From positions 1 to 34,654 of the forward strand of contig CAYSDI010000033.1 of assembly GCA_964429745.1 (NCBI GenBank): a DNA stretch of 34,654 nucleotides, read 5' to 3'. A program made the position numbers and the translations under genes. Positions 18,503 to 26,318 of the stretch are shown piece after piece (positions within the stretch are counted from its first letter, which is position 1; each line of letters opens with the position of its first letter). The DNA is from WGOA01 sp964429745. Lineage in GTDB: Bacteria > Bacteroidota > Bacteroidia > Chitinophagales > BACL12. The notes under the pieces are model-generated. The model was not told the origin of the DNA. It searched no databases and worked only from the letters and a program-made list of their open reading frames with translations.

Positions 18503-18510
18503 TATCTTTG
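18503..18510 (+). promoter_or_regulatory. -7 box TATCTTTG for the universal stress protein
   Basis: Perfect TAnnTTTG; the GTG at 18515 follows after ACCG. It is divergent from the box at 18475-18482 with 20 bp between them. Confidence 0.6.
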
Positions 18511-18514
18511 ACCG

Positions 18515-19399
18515 GTGAGCACCCGTCGCATTAAGATTAACCGGCTTCTGGTCCCCATCGACTTTTCGCCACTCTCCCTTGAAGCGCTGGAATTTGCCAG
18601 CTTTCTGGCAGAAACCGTCAAAGCGGACATCACTTCGCTAAACGTCAGTGAAAAGTTGACCGATTCAGGCGAAAACAGCCGGGAAGGCATTGAGCAACGC
18701 CTGTCTCGGCAATGGCAAACCCTGGAGGCGCATTTGCCCCTGGACCCCAGCATTCGGCACCAAGTAAGGGTGGCGGAAGGCAAGATTCACGAGAACATCC
18801 TTCAGGTGGCCGCCGAGGAACACACGGATTTGTTGGTCATGGGCACCAATGGCATTGCTAGGCTTAACCCACTGACTCGCTTTTTCCTGGGCTCTAACAC
18901 CAACCGGACGGTTCAGTCCTCGCCAATTCCGGTGCTGACGCTGCGGGCGTTAAACAGGCCGGTCAAAATCCGCGAAATCCTCCTCCCGCTGGACCTGACC
19001 CGACAAACCCGGGGAAAAGTAAATTTGGGCATAAACATGGCTCGCTTGTTTGACAGCCGCCTGCATCTCTTAGCCGTTTCTGACTATTTCGAAACGCTGC
19101 AGGGCAAAACGCCAGCGCTGGAGCGCATGATGGAGGAACAAGCCGCTAAAATCCGGGAGCATTCGATTGAAGTAACCACGGAAGTTATTCGCCATGACGA
19201 TGTGGCCCACAGCGTCGTGGGCTATGCGGATGAAATCGAAGCCGACCTTATTTTGATCGTGACCGCCCAGGAAACCAAACTGGATACCTTGTTCATGGGC
19301 TCCCGCGCCGCCCGGGTCATTGCAACCGCCCGCCGTCCGGTGCTCAGCGTCCGGCCCAAGAACCTGGAGACGCTGTTCCAACAAGAAAGCAACGGTTAA
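18515..19399 (+). CDS. Tandem-domain universal stress protein (UspA family)
   Basis: 294 residues made of two UspA domains. Domain 1 (about 9-145) starts INRLLVPIDFSPLSLEALEFA and contains LLVMGTNGIARLN and FFLGSNTNRTV, the nucleotide-binding region; the spacing between the second and third glycine is 12 rather than the usual 9, an insertion that may affect ATP binding. Domain 2 (about 153-280) starts IREILLPLDLTRQTRGKVN and ends LFMGSRAARVIATARRPVLSV, but lacks the glycine motif, so it is probably not nucleotide-binding. Cytosolic. Role: stress survival, not more specific. GTG start four bases after a -7 box; divergent from the nucleoside phosphorylase. Confidence 0.9.
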   Translation: MSTRRIKINRLLVPIDFSPLSLEALEFASFLAETVKADITSLNVSEKLTDSGENSREGIEQRLSRQWQTLEAHLPLDPSIRHQVRVAEGKIHENILQVAAEEHTDLLVMGTNGIARLNPLTRFFLGSNTNRTVQSSPIPVLTLRALNRPVKIREILLPLDLTRQTRGKVNLGINMARLFDSRLHLLAVSDYFETLQGKTPALERMMEEQAAKIREHSIEVTTEVIRHDDVAHSVVGYADEIEADLILIVTAQETKLDTLFMGSRAARVIATARRPVLSVRPKNLETLFQQESNG

Positions 19400-19418
19400 A
19401 ATAACGAATCTCCGGAAT

Positions 19419-19426
19419 TACCTTTG
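19419..19426 (+). promoter_or_regulatory. -7 box TACCTTTG for the DUF5723 gene
   Basis: Perfect TAnnTTTG, 30 bases before the ATG at 19457. It also excludes the in-frame TTG at 19424, which lies within the box. Confidence 0.55.
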
Positions 19427-19456
19427 AAGCGTTTTAACACACTACAATTTCCTGAT

Positions 19457-20956
19457 ATGAAACGATCCATTCGCTATGCAGGGTTCCTGGTCGCTTTTGG
19501 GCTGGTTACTTGCCTTTCCGTGCGCCTTCAAGCGCAGGACTACACTGGATTTTCGGGCAGCAATTACGCCGGCGTGCACGGTGTGTACTTCAATCCCGCC
19601 AGCATTGCCGATAGCCGCTACGCGGTGGATGTAAATGTCGTGGGATTTTCCTTCCAGTTTGCCAATGACTTTCTGGAGCTGAGGAACGATGGCTTCCTTG
19701 GCATCGGCAATCTCGGAGAGTCTTACGACGACTGGACAGATTTTCGCCAAAAAGCACTCATCGTCAATTTTGATGGAGCGCGCTCGGGCCAGAAAGCGAA
19801 TGTTTTCCTTGGCATAGATGTTATGGGACCTTCAGCCCTGATTAGCCTGAGCCCCAAAGACGCCATTGCCCTGGGAGTTCGCTACCGGGCCTTGGTCAAT
19901 TTTGACGAAGTGGGCGCAGAAGCAGCCCGCCTGGCCATTGATGAATTTGTGTACCCACCACTTTGGGGCCGAAACTTTGAGTCAGACGGTGCCAGTCTGG
20001 ATGCCATGACCTGGATCGAATACTTCGGAAGTTACGGAAGGACGGTCTGGCAAGATGGCGAACACGTAGTCAAGGCAGGGGTAACTTTAAAGCTGCTGCA
20101 AGGTGCTGCAGCGCTTTACCTGCACGCTGATGAGCTCAACTACAACTTTACCAACGACGATATCCTGACACTGGAGGAAAGCACCATTCAGTACGGTCAC
20201 ACGGACAATTTTGACGTAAACCGGGAAGAATTTGAAATAAAGTTCTTTTCTACGCTGGGTTTTGGAGCAGACCTTGGACTCATCTATGAATGGAGACCGG
20301 AAGGCGCCGCTTACAGTGGGCGCATGCGCGACGAGACCGTAGCTTCCGGCGACCGCAGCGCCACTCGCTACAAGCTCCGTGTTGGTGCTTCACTGATGGA
20401 TTTTGGCGGAGTTCGCTTTGACCGCGATCCCAAAAGCTACGATCGCCCCGCCGGGGCCATTGATATTGACGACTGGGATCTTACCGTGGTGGAATTCGAT
20501 GCCCTCCAGGATTTTGACGATACACTCAACATACGCTTTCCGGAGCAGGCAGGCGATTTGGATGAAAAATTCGCCATGAACTTGCCGTTGGCCCTCAACC
20601 TGCATGCAGACTACCAACTCTACAAAGGCCTTTATGTAGGCGCCGCCGCGTGGCTAGCCCCCAAATCGCCTGGCGATGTCAACAAGGTTCACGGCATCAC
20701 CCGTCTGTCGCTCAACCCGCGTTTTGAACACCGCTGGTTCGAAGCCGGGCTGCCCTTGAGCTACCAAAATTTCAGTGGCACAGATTTTGGGATGTACCTG
20801 CGTCTGGGTCCTGTGGTGCTCGGGTCTGCCAACTTCTTTACAGAAGCCTTTAGCGATGGAGTGGAGAGCATTAACGCCTATATGGCGCTTAAAATTCCGC
20901 TGCTCCATGGCCGCAGCACCAGCAGCGTGGACAGCGAAGAATACAACCAATACTAA
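19457..20956 (+). CDS. DUF5723 family outer-membrane protein
   Basis: 499 residues from ATG 19457, with a signal peptide (MKRSIRYAGFLVAFG to VRLQAQ). The mature start DYTGFSGSNYAGVHGVYFNPASIADSRY is the typical opening of DUF5723 proteins, which resemble PorV/FadL-type outer-membrane beta-barrels of Bacteroidota. Alternating hydrophobic strands run to the end (LNLHADYQLYKGLYVGAAAW, MYLRLGPVVLGSANFF). Function unknown. There is no T9SS tail. The upstream in-frame TTG (19424) is rejected because it falls inside the -7 box. Convergent with ribD across a 103-bp gap with an inverted repeat. Confidence 0.85.
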   Translation: MKRSIRYAGFLVAFGLVTCLSVRLQAQDYTGFSGSNYAGVHGVYFNPASIADSRYAVDVNVVGFSFQFANDFLELRNDGFLGIGNLGESYDDWTDFRQKALIVNFDGARSGQKANVFLGIDVMGPSALISLSPKDAIALGVRYRALVNFDEVGAEAARLAIDEFVYPPLWGRNFESDGASLDAMTWIEYFGSYGRTVWQDGEHVVKAGVTLKLLQGAAALYLHADELNYNFTNDDILTLEESTIQYGHTDNFDVNREEFEIKFFSTLGFGADLGLIYEWRPEGAAYSGRMRDETVASGDRSATRYKLRVGASLMDFGGVRFDRDPKSYDRPAGAIDIDDWDLTVVEFDALQDFDDTLNIRFPEQAGDLDEKFAMNLPLALNLHADYQLYKGLYVGAAAWLAPKSPGDVNKVHGITRLSLNPRFEHRWFEAGLPLSYQNFSGTDFGMYLRLGPVVLGSANFFTEAFSDGVESINAYMALKIPLLHGRSTSSVDSEEYNQY

Positions 20957-21005
20957 GAGTACCCTTAAGAGAATAAGTAGGTGCAGACATCAAACACTGC
21001 ATAGG

Positions 21006-21050
21006 TAATAAAATGTTGTGTTGAGTCGAGGGCAACAATAACATTTATTA
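21006..21050. terminator. Imperfect inverted repeat between convergent genes
   Basis: TAATAAAATGTTGTGTTG and CAACAATAACATTTATTA can pair imperfectly around a GC-containing loop. The position between convergent DUF5723 and ribD suggests a bidirectional terminator, though the stem is AT-rich and weak. Confidence 0.45.
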
Positions 21051-21059
21051 TGGTAGTGC

Positions 21060-22187
21060 CTAATCTTGAATTCGGTACTCCAACATGTCTTCACCTATGG
21101 ATAACAACTCTGTTAATTGCCCCGGAACTTCCGGTGCTCGCACGCCATTGTCCAACTGCGTTGGGGCCTTGAAAATACGCGCTTCGTCCCAAAGCCCTTC
21201 GCGAATAAAGGCCTTCAGGGTTTCTGTGCCCCCTTCTACCATAACGGAATTTATCTCCCGCTCAGCCAGCGCCTGGAGCAGTTTGGGCAGCAGTTGACGG
21301 TCAAATTGAATGGCCATGACTTCCGAATGAGGGAGTAGGTAGCGGTCCGGGGGAAGGTCGGGCGTGCGGACCACGAGGGTTGAGGCCTGACCATCAAAGA
21401 CCCGCGCTTCTTGCGGCAGTTGGCCGTAGCGATCCAGCACGATTCGAAGGGGTTGCTCTGGCTTCGGTACCTTTTGGCCCGAAACTAACGGCGGTGTGCC
21501 TGCATGATTTTGGCAGACTGGCACAAGCCGCGCCGTGAGTTGAGGGTTGTCCTTGAGCACCGTCCGGGCACCAACCAGGATGGCCCCGCACTGCGCGCGC
21601 CATTCGTGCACCAAACGGTCCGACCATGCATTTGTAAAATGCACCGGGCTTGCATCGGCCGCGGCCAGAAAACCATCTGCGCTTTGCGCCCACTTGAGCA
21701 GGACCCAGGGGCGTTTTTTCTGCATCCGGCAAACAAATGCCTTGTTCAACTCCAAGCAGGCACGTTCCATAACTCCAGATATGATTTCGACCCCGGCCTT
21801 GCGCAATTTTTCCAGCCCTTTTCCAGCCACTTTGGGGTTAGGATCAGTCATACCAACCACCACACGCGGTATCCCTTCCTGGACAATGCGGTCGCTGCAA
21901 GGGGGCGTTTTGCCATAATGTGAACAGGGTTCCAGGTTCACGTAAAGGGTGGCTTCGGGGATCAGCGCACGTTGCTCAGGCTTTACTGAATTCAGCGCTT
22001 CAATTTCTGCGTGGGGTAGGCCCCAGCCGCGGTGGTAGCCTTCACCGATGACGACACCCCGGGCCACCAGTACAGCACCCACCATGGGGTTGCCTCGCAC
22101 CGCCCAGCGCCCCAGCCAGGCCAGGTCCAGGCATCGCTGCATGGAGCGTTCGTCTTGGCTCAGATCGTTGTTTACAGCGGCATTCAC
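21060..22187 (-). CDS. ribD: Bifunctional riboflavin deaminase/reductase
   Basis: Second and third steps of riboflavin synthesis: deaminates diaminohydroxyphosphoribosylaminopyrimidine, then reduces the ribosyl side chain with NADPH. The N-terminal cytidine-deaminase-like domain shows GNPMVGAVLV, the zinc ligands HAEIEALN and PCSHYGKTPPC; the C-terminal reductase domain (from about residue 165, RPWVLLKWAQSADG) includes CGAILVGARTVLKDNPQLTAR and NSVMVEGGTETLKAF. 375 residues. GTG start at 22187 (MNAAVNNDLSQDE), five bases after a TAtcTTTG box. Divergent from prmC with overlapping promoters. No FMN riboswitch was seen; with so short a 5' end there is no room for one. Confidence 0.96.
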   Translation of the reverse strand: MNAAVNNDLSQDERSMQRCLDLAWLGRWAVRGNPMVGAVLVARGVVIGEGYHRGWGLPHAEIEALNSVKPEQRALIPEATLYVNLEPCSHYGKTPPCSDRIVQEGIPRVVVGMTDPNPKVAGKGLEKLRKAGVEIISGVMERACLELNKAFVCRMQKKRPWVLLKWAQSADGFLAAADASPVHFTNAWSDRLVHEWRAQCGAILVGARTVLKDNPQLTARLVPVCQNHAGTPPLVSGQKVPKPEQPLRIVLDRYGQLPQEARVFDGQASTLVVRTPDLPPDRYLLPHSEVMAIQFDRQLLPKLLQALAEREINSVMVEGGTETLKAFIREGLWDEARIFKAPTQLDNGVRAPEVPGQLTELLSIGEDMLEYRIQD

Positions 22188-22192
22188 AGCCG

Positions 22193-22200
22193 CAAAGATA
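22193..22200 (-). promoter_or_regulatory. -7 box TATCTTTG for ribD
   Basis: Perfect TAnnTTTG on the minus strand; GTG start at 22187 after CGGCT. Confidence 0.6.
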
Positions 22201-22205
22201 GGGCC

Positions 22206-22213
22206 TACCTTTG
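22206..22213 (+). promoter_or_regulatory. -7 box TACCTTTG for prmC
   Basis: Perfect TAnnTTTG; GTG at 22219 and ATG at 22222 follow after CGGGC. Only 5 bp separate it from the ribD box, so each promoter's upstream element must lie inside the other gene. Confidence 0.6.
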
Positions 22214-22221
22214 CGGGCGTG

Positions 22222-23184
22222 ATGGAGACGGCACCCCTAACTGTTCAACAGGCCTACCGCCAATTGGTAGCGCTGTTGGCTCCAGCCTGGGGTCAGGGCG
22301 AGGCGCGGGCTACCGCCAGAGCGCTGTTTGAAGACGCCTTTGACCAACAGCGTCCCGCAGAAAGCGAAGCGTTGTTCAGCGCGGAACAAGCCCTTCGCCT
22401 GGAGGAATTCACACGCCGCCTGCTTGAAAGAGACGAGCCCCTGGCTTACCTGACTGGCGTCTCGCATTTTGCCGGAATGAAACTTGCCGTCAACGCCAAC
22501 GTGCTCATTCCCCGACCGGAAACGGAGGAATGGGTGTACCGGGTTATTCAGGATTGGCAGGCTATCGCCGGGCCTCAGCGCTTCGGCACGCCAGCAGGCA
22601 AAACCATTCGCGTTCTGGAAGTCGGAACGGGAAGCGGTTGCATTGCGCTGGCTGTGGCACGCGCTTTGCCCGGCTTTTCGGTCACTGCGCTTGACCTTAG
22701 TTCAGATGCTCTTGCTCTGGCCGCCCACAACGCCAGCCACTTGGGCATAGCCGTCAACTTTTTGCAAGGTAATTTTCTGGACCCCGCATTCCGGGCCAGC
22801 CTCCCGGACTTTGACCTTTTGCTCAGCAATCCGCCTTACATCGATCCCCGCGAGATGCCCGAACTCGATCGCCGGGTCAGCAACTTTGAGCCGCACCTGG
22901 CCCTCTTTGGACCGGCACAGGATCCACTGGCTTTCTATGGCGCCCTCGCCGATTTTGCGCAAACGCATTTGCCATCAAAAAACACGGGGGAAACGGCGCC
23001 TGCACCTTCCACAACCTCCGTGCCGCAACCAGAACACGCTAGCCTTGGGCTGCCCGTGGCCTACCTGGAAACCAGTGCCCTTACCGCAAGCGCTGCGCTG
23101 CTTCGCTGGCAAGCTGCCGGCCTGAAAGGAAGGGTTGAGAAAGACCTCAGCGGTCGCGATCGTTTGTTGCTCGGCTGGCAGTAA
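22222..23184 (+). CDS. prmC: Release factor glutamine N5-methyltransferase
   Basis: Methylates the Gln of the GGQ motif of release factors RF1 and RF2 using SAM; prfB in this window is a target. The 320 residues have an N-terminal helical domain, the sequence LLERDEPLAYLTGVSHFAGM, IPRPETEEWV, the SAM motif VLEVGTGSGCIALAVA and the active-site LLSNPPYIDP (Asn203). Before the last strand there is an unusual insert rich in Thr, Pro and Ser (KNTGETAPAPSTTSV, about 254-275), longer than in E. coli PrmC. The frame stays open to 22048, but those codons lie across the ribD start and upstream of the -7 box; GTG 22219 or ATG 22222 is chosen. Ends before a palindromic region. Confidence 0.94.
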   Translation: METAPLTVQQAYRQLVALLAPAWGQGEARATARALFEDAFDQQRPAESEALFSAEQALRLEEFTRRLLERDEPLAYLTGVSHFAGMKLAVNANVLIPRPETEEWVYRVIQDWQAIAGPQRFGTPAGKTIRVLEVGTGSGCIALAVARALPGFSVTALDLSSDALALAAHNASHLGIAVNFLQGNFLDPAFRASLPDFDLLLSNPPYIDPREMPELDRRVSNFEPHLALFGPAQDPLAFYGALADFAQTHLPSKNTGETAPAPSTTSVPQPEHASLGLPVAYLETSALTASAALLRWQAAGLKGRVEKDLSGRDRLLLGWQ

Positions 23185-23197
23185 TGAAAGGGTCCTC

Positions 23198-23302
23198 CTA
23201 AAAACCCCATATCCTGCGGTGTGCCCAATTTTTAACATCCTCATATACAAGAGTAAACTCCGGTGTTAAAAATTGAACATGCCTTGTTTCTGGAGTTTTT
23301 AG
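23198..23302. terminator. Nested palindromes between convergent prmC and agmatinase genes
   Basis: A perfect 12-bp inverted repeat CAATTTTTAACA (23226-23237) / TGTTAAAAATTG (23264-23275) sits within an outer 11-bp pair CTAAAAACCCC (23198-23208) / GGAGTTTTTAG (23292-23302, one mismatch). AAACTCC (23255-23261) can also pair with the GGAGTTT of the outer right arm (from 23292). The location suggests bidirectional termination; a small mobile palindrome is the alternative. Confidence 0.5.
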
Positions 23303-23321
23303 TAGCACCCTAACGTCTAGT

Positions 23322-24362
23322 TCAGCTTCTTTGCGACAAACAGGCAAGGCTGCACAGGCGGTACAAAACGCGCGCACCGACATTGGCATCCCATTCGTCT
23401 TCGCCATTGGGCGCGGGCGAAACTTCGTTCAGGTCAAAGCCAACAATGCGGCGACCGGAACGGACCACTTCGCCCAGCAAGTACGCAGCCTCGGCAAAAC
23501 TCAGCCCACCCGGAACCGGAGTGCCGGTGTTGGGGCAAAGCGAGGGGTCAAGTCCATCAATGTCAAAGCTGATCCAGACGTCCTGGCTAAGGGCAGCTGC
23601 GGCATCCCGGCAACATTCGCCCCAGGTGGTCCCGGCAAAGCGCCGGGCGTCAAGTTCATGCTGGAAAAAGGCGTGCACCCGCGGGTCCTGGTTGATCAGC
23701 TCCTTTTCGGCCAGGCAAACATCGCGCAGGCCCACCTGCACCAAGTTGCTGACGCCTGCCTGGAGCGCATTGTACATGATAGAGGCGTGCGAATGTTGGA
23801 AACCTTCATAAGCGATGCGCAGGTCGGCATGGGCATCCACCTGCAAAATGCTCATCTGAGGATGGCGGGCCAGCACGGCCTGTATGGCGCCCAGCGGCGT
23901 GCTGTGATCGCCGCCCATCACAGCAGGTATTTTGCCTTCATTCAGCGTCTCAGCGGTTCGTTCAAATACCCATTTCCGCAAGGCCTCTGTTTCGTCGTTA
24001 ACGCGCCGCAACAGCGCCGGATCTTCCGGAGCGCCGTTCTCGAGCATCCGGATGTACTCGGCCACAAGCGGACGGGTCTTGCGGTTGCGTTGTGCCCATT
24101 CCGCCGAAACCTGGAGCATGAAAAAACCTTCCTGCCAGCTAAGCGGGTAATCGGGATCAAACAAATCCAATTGCGGAGAAGCCTGTCGAATAGCTTCCGG
24201 ACCAGCGGCACTGCCGGGTCGGTACGAGGCGGTAGCGTCCCAGGGAACAGGCAGCAAAACCACCTTCGACTCCGGGTAATTGAACGGAAGGCCAAAAATC
24301 TGGGCCTGGGCTGCTCCGATGCCGTTGGGATCGAAAGCCGCCAGTTTTTCCTCGCGCGTCAC
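23322..24362 (-). CDS. speB: Agmatinase/arginase family ureohydrolase
   Basis: Predicted to hydrolyse agmatine to putrescine and urea. The binuclear Mn motifs are all present: VMGGDHSTPLGAI, QVDAHADLR and SFDIDGLDPSLCPNTGTPVPGG. An N-terminal extension of about 55 residues (QAQIFGLPFNYPESKVVLLPVPWDA region) is usual for the Bacteroidota agmatinase family. The GTG at 24362 overlaps the stop of the upstream SpeD-SpeE gene as GTGA and gives 346 residues; the longer open frame to 24500 lies in that gene. Co-transcription with a spermidine-forming enzyme supports agmatine as substrate over arginine. The arginine decarboxylase that would make agmatine is not in the window. Confidence 0.88.
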   Translation of the reverse strand: MTREEKLAAFDPNGIGAAQAQIFGLPFNYPESKVVLLPVPWDATASYRPGSAAGPEAIRQASPQLDLFDPDYPLSWQEGFFMLQVSAEWAQRNRKTRPLVAEYIRMLENGAPEDPALLRRVNDETEALRKWVFERTAETLNEGKIPAVMGGDHSTPLGAIQAVLARHPQMSILQVDAHADLRIAYEGFQHSHASIMYNALQAGVSNLVQVGLRDVCLAEKELINQDPRVHAFFQHELDARRFAGTTWGECCRDAAAALSQDVWISFDIDGLDPSLCPNTGTPVPGGLSFAEAAYLLGEVVRSGRRIVGFDLNEVSPAPNGEDEWDANVGARVLYRLCSLACLSQRS

Positions 24363-25735
24363 GATGCAGTCAGTTCGGATGCTGCGGCAGTCGCCACAAC
24401 TTCCGCTCCATTTTCGACCATTTCCCGGGTAAAAGTGGGCAGGCAAAAAGCTCCTTGGTGAATATCGGCGTTGTAGTATTTCAAGCCGTGTTGGCGGCAA
24501 AAGGCATCAACGCGGTCTCGGTCCAGCCCGTTGAACGGGTGCCCTTCGCCCTTCATGGCCCAGGAAAAACTCCACATCCCGGAAGGATACGTAGGAATAT
24601 GGGCCAAGTAACAATGCACATGCTCGTTGCCAAAAACCTGGCGGTAACAGGCGTAGATATCGCGGAAAAGGGCAGGGGCGTAGTGCGGGCTCTCGCTCTG
24701 CGTAATCTGGATGCCTCCAGGGCGAAGAATGCGGTGCACGTGGCGATAGAAGCTCTCGGTGAAAAGGCCTTCGCCAGGACCAACCGGATCAGTGGAATCC
24801 ACCAGCACCAGGTCAAACGCGTCATCCGTACATTCTTCTGCGTACGCAATGCCATCCCCGACGATCAACTCCAATTTGGGGTGGTTAAAAGCGGAAGAAA
24901 TGTCCGGCAGATGCAACTTGGATGCTTCAATAACTTTTTCGTCAATCTCTACCATCACCACCTTTTCCAGGCCTTCGTGGCGCAGAATTTCGCGCACGGC
25001 ACCGCCATCGCCGCCGCCGATGACCAGCACACGCTTGGGGTTCGGGTGGCTGAAAAGCCCCACGTGCGCGATCATTTCGTGGTAAATGAACTCGTCCTTT
25101 TCGGTGGTCATGACCATGCGGTCCAGGGTCAGCGTTTTGCCCCAGGCGTAGGTGTCATATACTTCCACCAACTGGAACGGGCTTTGCTCGCGGTAGAGTT
25201 GTTTACCGGTGTGGCGGAAGGAATGCGCAGTGTTTTCGCTGCGTTCGGTAAACCAGACGTTGCGGCTGTATTTGGGCGCCAATGAAGTAGCCTGTTCACC
25301 GGGGGAATAGCCGTTTGCGGGCTTGCCCAACTGTACGGCGTGGTCTTCGCGATGCGCTTCCAGCTCCTGGCGGGTGCCGGGAATGAGGCCTAGTTGACCC
25401 CGCAGCATTTCTATGGAGGAGCCAGAGCCCGCTTCGAGAAGGCGTTTTAGCTCGTTGTAAGCGATCCAGGGGTCTACGGTATCCCCGCAGGTGAATAAAT
25501 CCACCGCGGCATAGCCATACTCCGGCCAGGTGTGAATGGCCAGGTGGCTTTCCTGAATCACTACTACCCCCGAAACGCCAAATGGCGAGAAGTGGTGGAA
25601 GGTGGAATTAATCACAGTTGCATCCGCCTTGCGGGCCGCGGCAACCATGCTTTGCTCGATGTAAGGAACATCGTTGAGCAGTTCATTCCGGCAGTCGAAA
25701 TACTCGACCAGGATGTGTCTGCCAAGAGCGTGCAT
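24359..25735 (-). CDS. speD-speE: Fused S-adenosylmethionine decarboxylase-spermidine synthase
   Basis: One 458-residue protein that should make decarboxylated SAM and use it to turn putrescine into spermidine. Residues 1-120 are a prokaryotic AdoMet decarboxylase: NSTFHHFSPFGVSG, then the self-cleavage site ESHLAIHTWPEYG with Ser63 (future pyruvoyl), His68 and Cys83, the same numbers as the Thermotoga enzyme as I recall it. A linker of about 50 residues follows. From about 175 the spermidine synthase domain runs: LVEVYDTYAWGKTLTLD, EFIYHEMIAH, VIGGGDGGAVREIL, VEIDEKVI and the catalytic LVLVDSTDPVGPGEGLF. There is no internal stop or start at the junction. Autocleavage would release an N-terminal beta chain. 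Its GTGA overlap with agmatinase makes a spermidine operon. Only a weak -7-like TATATTCA (25757-25764) is seen upstream. Confidence 0.95.
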   Translation of the reverse strand: MHALGRHILVEYFDCRNELLNDVPYIEQSMVAAARKADATVINSTFHHFSPFGVSGVVVIQESHLAIHTWPEYGYAAVDLFTCGDTVDPWIAYNELKRLLEAGSGSSIEMLRGQLGLIPGTRQELEAHREDHAVQLGKPANGYSPGEQATSLAPKYSRNVWFTERSENTAHSFRHTGKQLYREQSPFQLVEVYDTYAWGKTLTLDRMVMTTEKDEFIYHEMIAHVGLFSHPNPKRVLVIGGGDGGAVREILRHEGLEKVVMVEIDEKVIEASKLHLPDISSAFNHPKLELIVGDGIAYAEECTDDAFDLVLVDSTDPVGPGEGLFTESFYRHVHRILRPGGIQITQSESPHYAPALFRDIYACYRQVFGNEHVHCYLAHIPTYPSGMWSFSWAMKGEGHPFNGLDRDRVDAFCRQHGLKYYNADIHQGAFCLPTFTREMVENGAEVVATAAASELTAS

Positions 25736-25775
25736 AACCCAGGTTATTTAAGCCGGTGAATATACCAAAATGGGG

Positions 25776-25783
25776 TAACTTTG
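25776..25783 (+). promoter_or_regulatory. -7 box TAACTTTG upstream of ccmE
   Basis: Perfect TAnnTTTG, 89 nt before the ccmE GTG; would give a leader of about 80 nt for the cytochrome c maturation operon. Confidence 0.45.
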
Positions 25784-25872
25784 AGCGGAACTATTTTCAT
25801 TCGGCGCTGTTATCTCGCTGACTTCTAAGCATTTGCCGACCCTCAATTACTTTTCGCCCTAAAAACCCTTCG

Positions 25873-26283
25873 GTGAAAAAAACCCACATCGCCCTTCTTT
25901 TTTTACTTGCGGGTGCTTTTGTTGCCCTGGCCTCCATGCTTTCGCGTTCCGCAGAACACGCCGGATTTGATTTGGCCAGCGATCAACCCGACCGGATTGT
26001 GCGCGTAAGCGGTACCCTCGTGCCCGGAAAAACCGTGGATTACAACCCGGAAGTTGACCCGAACAGTTTTCGTTTTTGGATGGCCGACAAAAGCGGCCGC
26101 CAAGCGCAGGTCATCTGCTACGACGACATGCCCTACGATTTTGATAAGAGCGAAGAAGTGGTGTTGACCGGACAAATGAAAGAAGATGTTTTTTACGCCA
26201 CCGACCTCTTGGTCAAGTGCCCTTCCAAATACGTCGAAGACGATTTGACCAAAAGCAGCACGTCCGCTGCCGAAATGCAGTAA
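25873..26283 (+). CDS. ccmE: Cytochrome c maturation heme chaperone CcmE, CxxxY type
   Basis: Membrane-anchored periplasmic chaperone that takes up heme covalently and hands it to the heme lyase. The 136 residues have an N-terminal membrane anchor (THIALLFLLAGAFVALASML), an OB-fold beta domain (VRVSGTLVPG, FRFWMADKSG, VVLTGQMKED) and the heme-attachment segment LLVKCPSKYVEDD. The residue that is His in the E. coli HxxxY motif is Cys here (Cys116, Tyr120), giving the CxxxY variant known from some sulfate reducers and archaea. Starts with GTG (MKKTHIALL). A 35-bp gap leads to the ccmF-type gene, so both are one operon. Confidence 0.93.
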   Translation: MKKTHIALLFLLAGAFVALASMLSRSAEHAGFDLASDQPDRIVRVSGTLVPGKTVDYNPEVDPNSFRFWMADKSGRQAQVICYDDMPYDFDKSEEVVLTGQMKEDVFYATDLLVKCPSKYVEDDLTKSSTSAAEMQ

Positions 26284-26318
26284 ATGTTCTACACCGTTTC
26301 TGAATTCACCTCCTGCTG

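Noticed and set aside
21000..22190. An FMN riboswitch for ribD
   Set aside because: The gene starts five bases after its -7 box, leaving no leader, and no RFN-element motifs were noticed.
22048..22221. 58 extra N-terminal codons of the prmC frame
   Set aside because: They overlap the ribD start, lie upstream of the prmC -7 box and do not resemble PrmC.
23331..24461. A 376-codon open frame on the plus strand over the agmatinase gene
   Set aside because: Antisense shadow of a gene with all metal-binding motifs; no domain seen.
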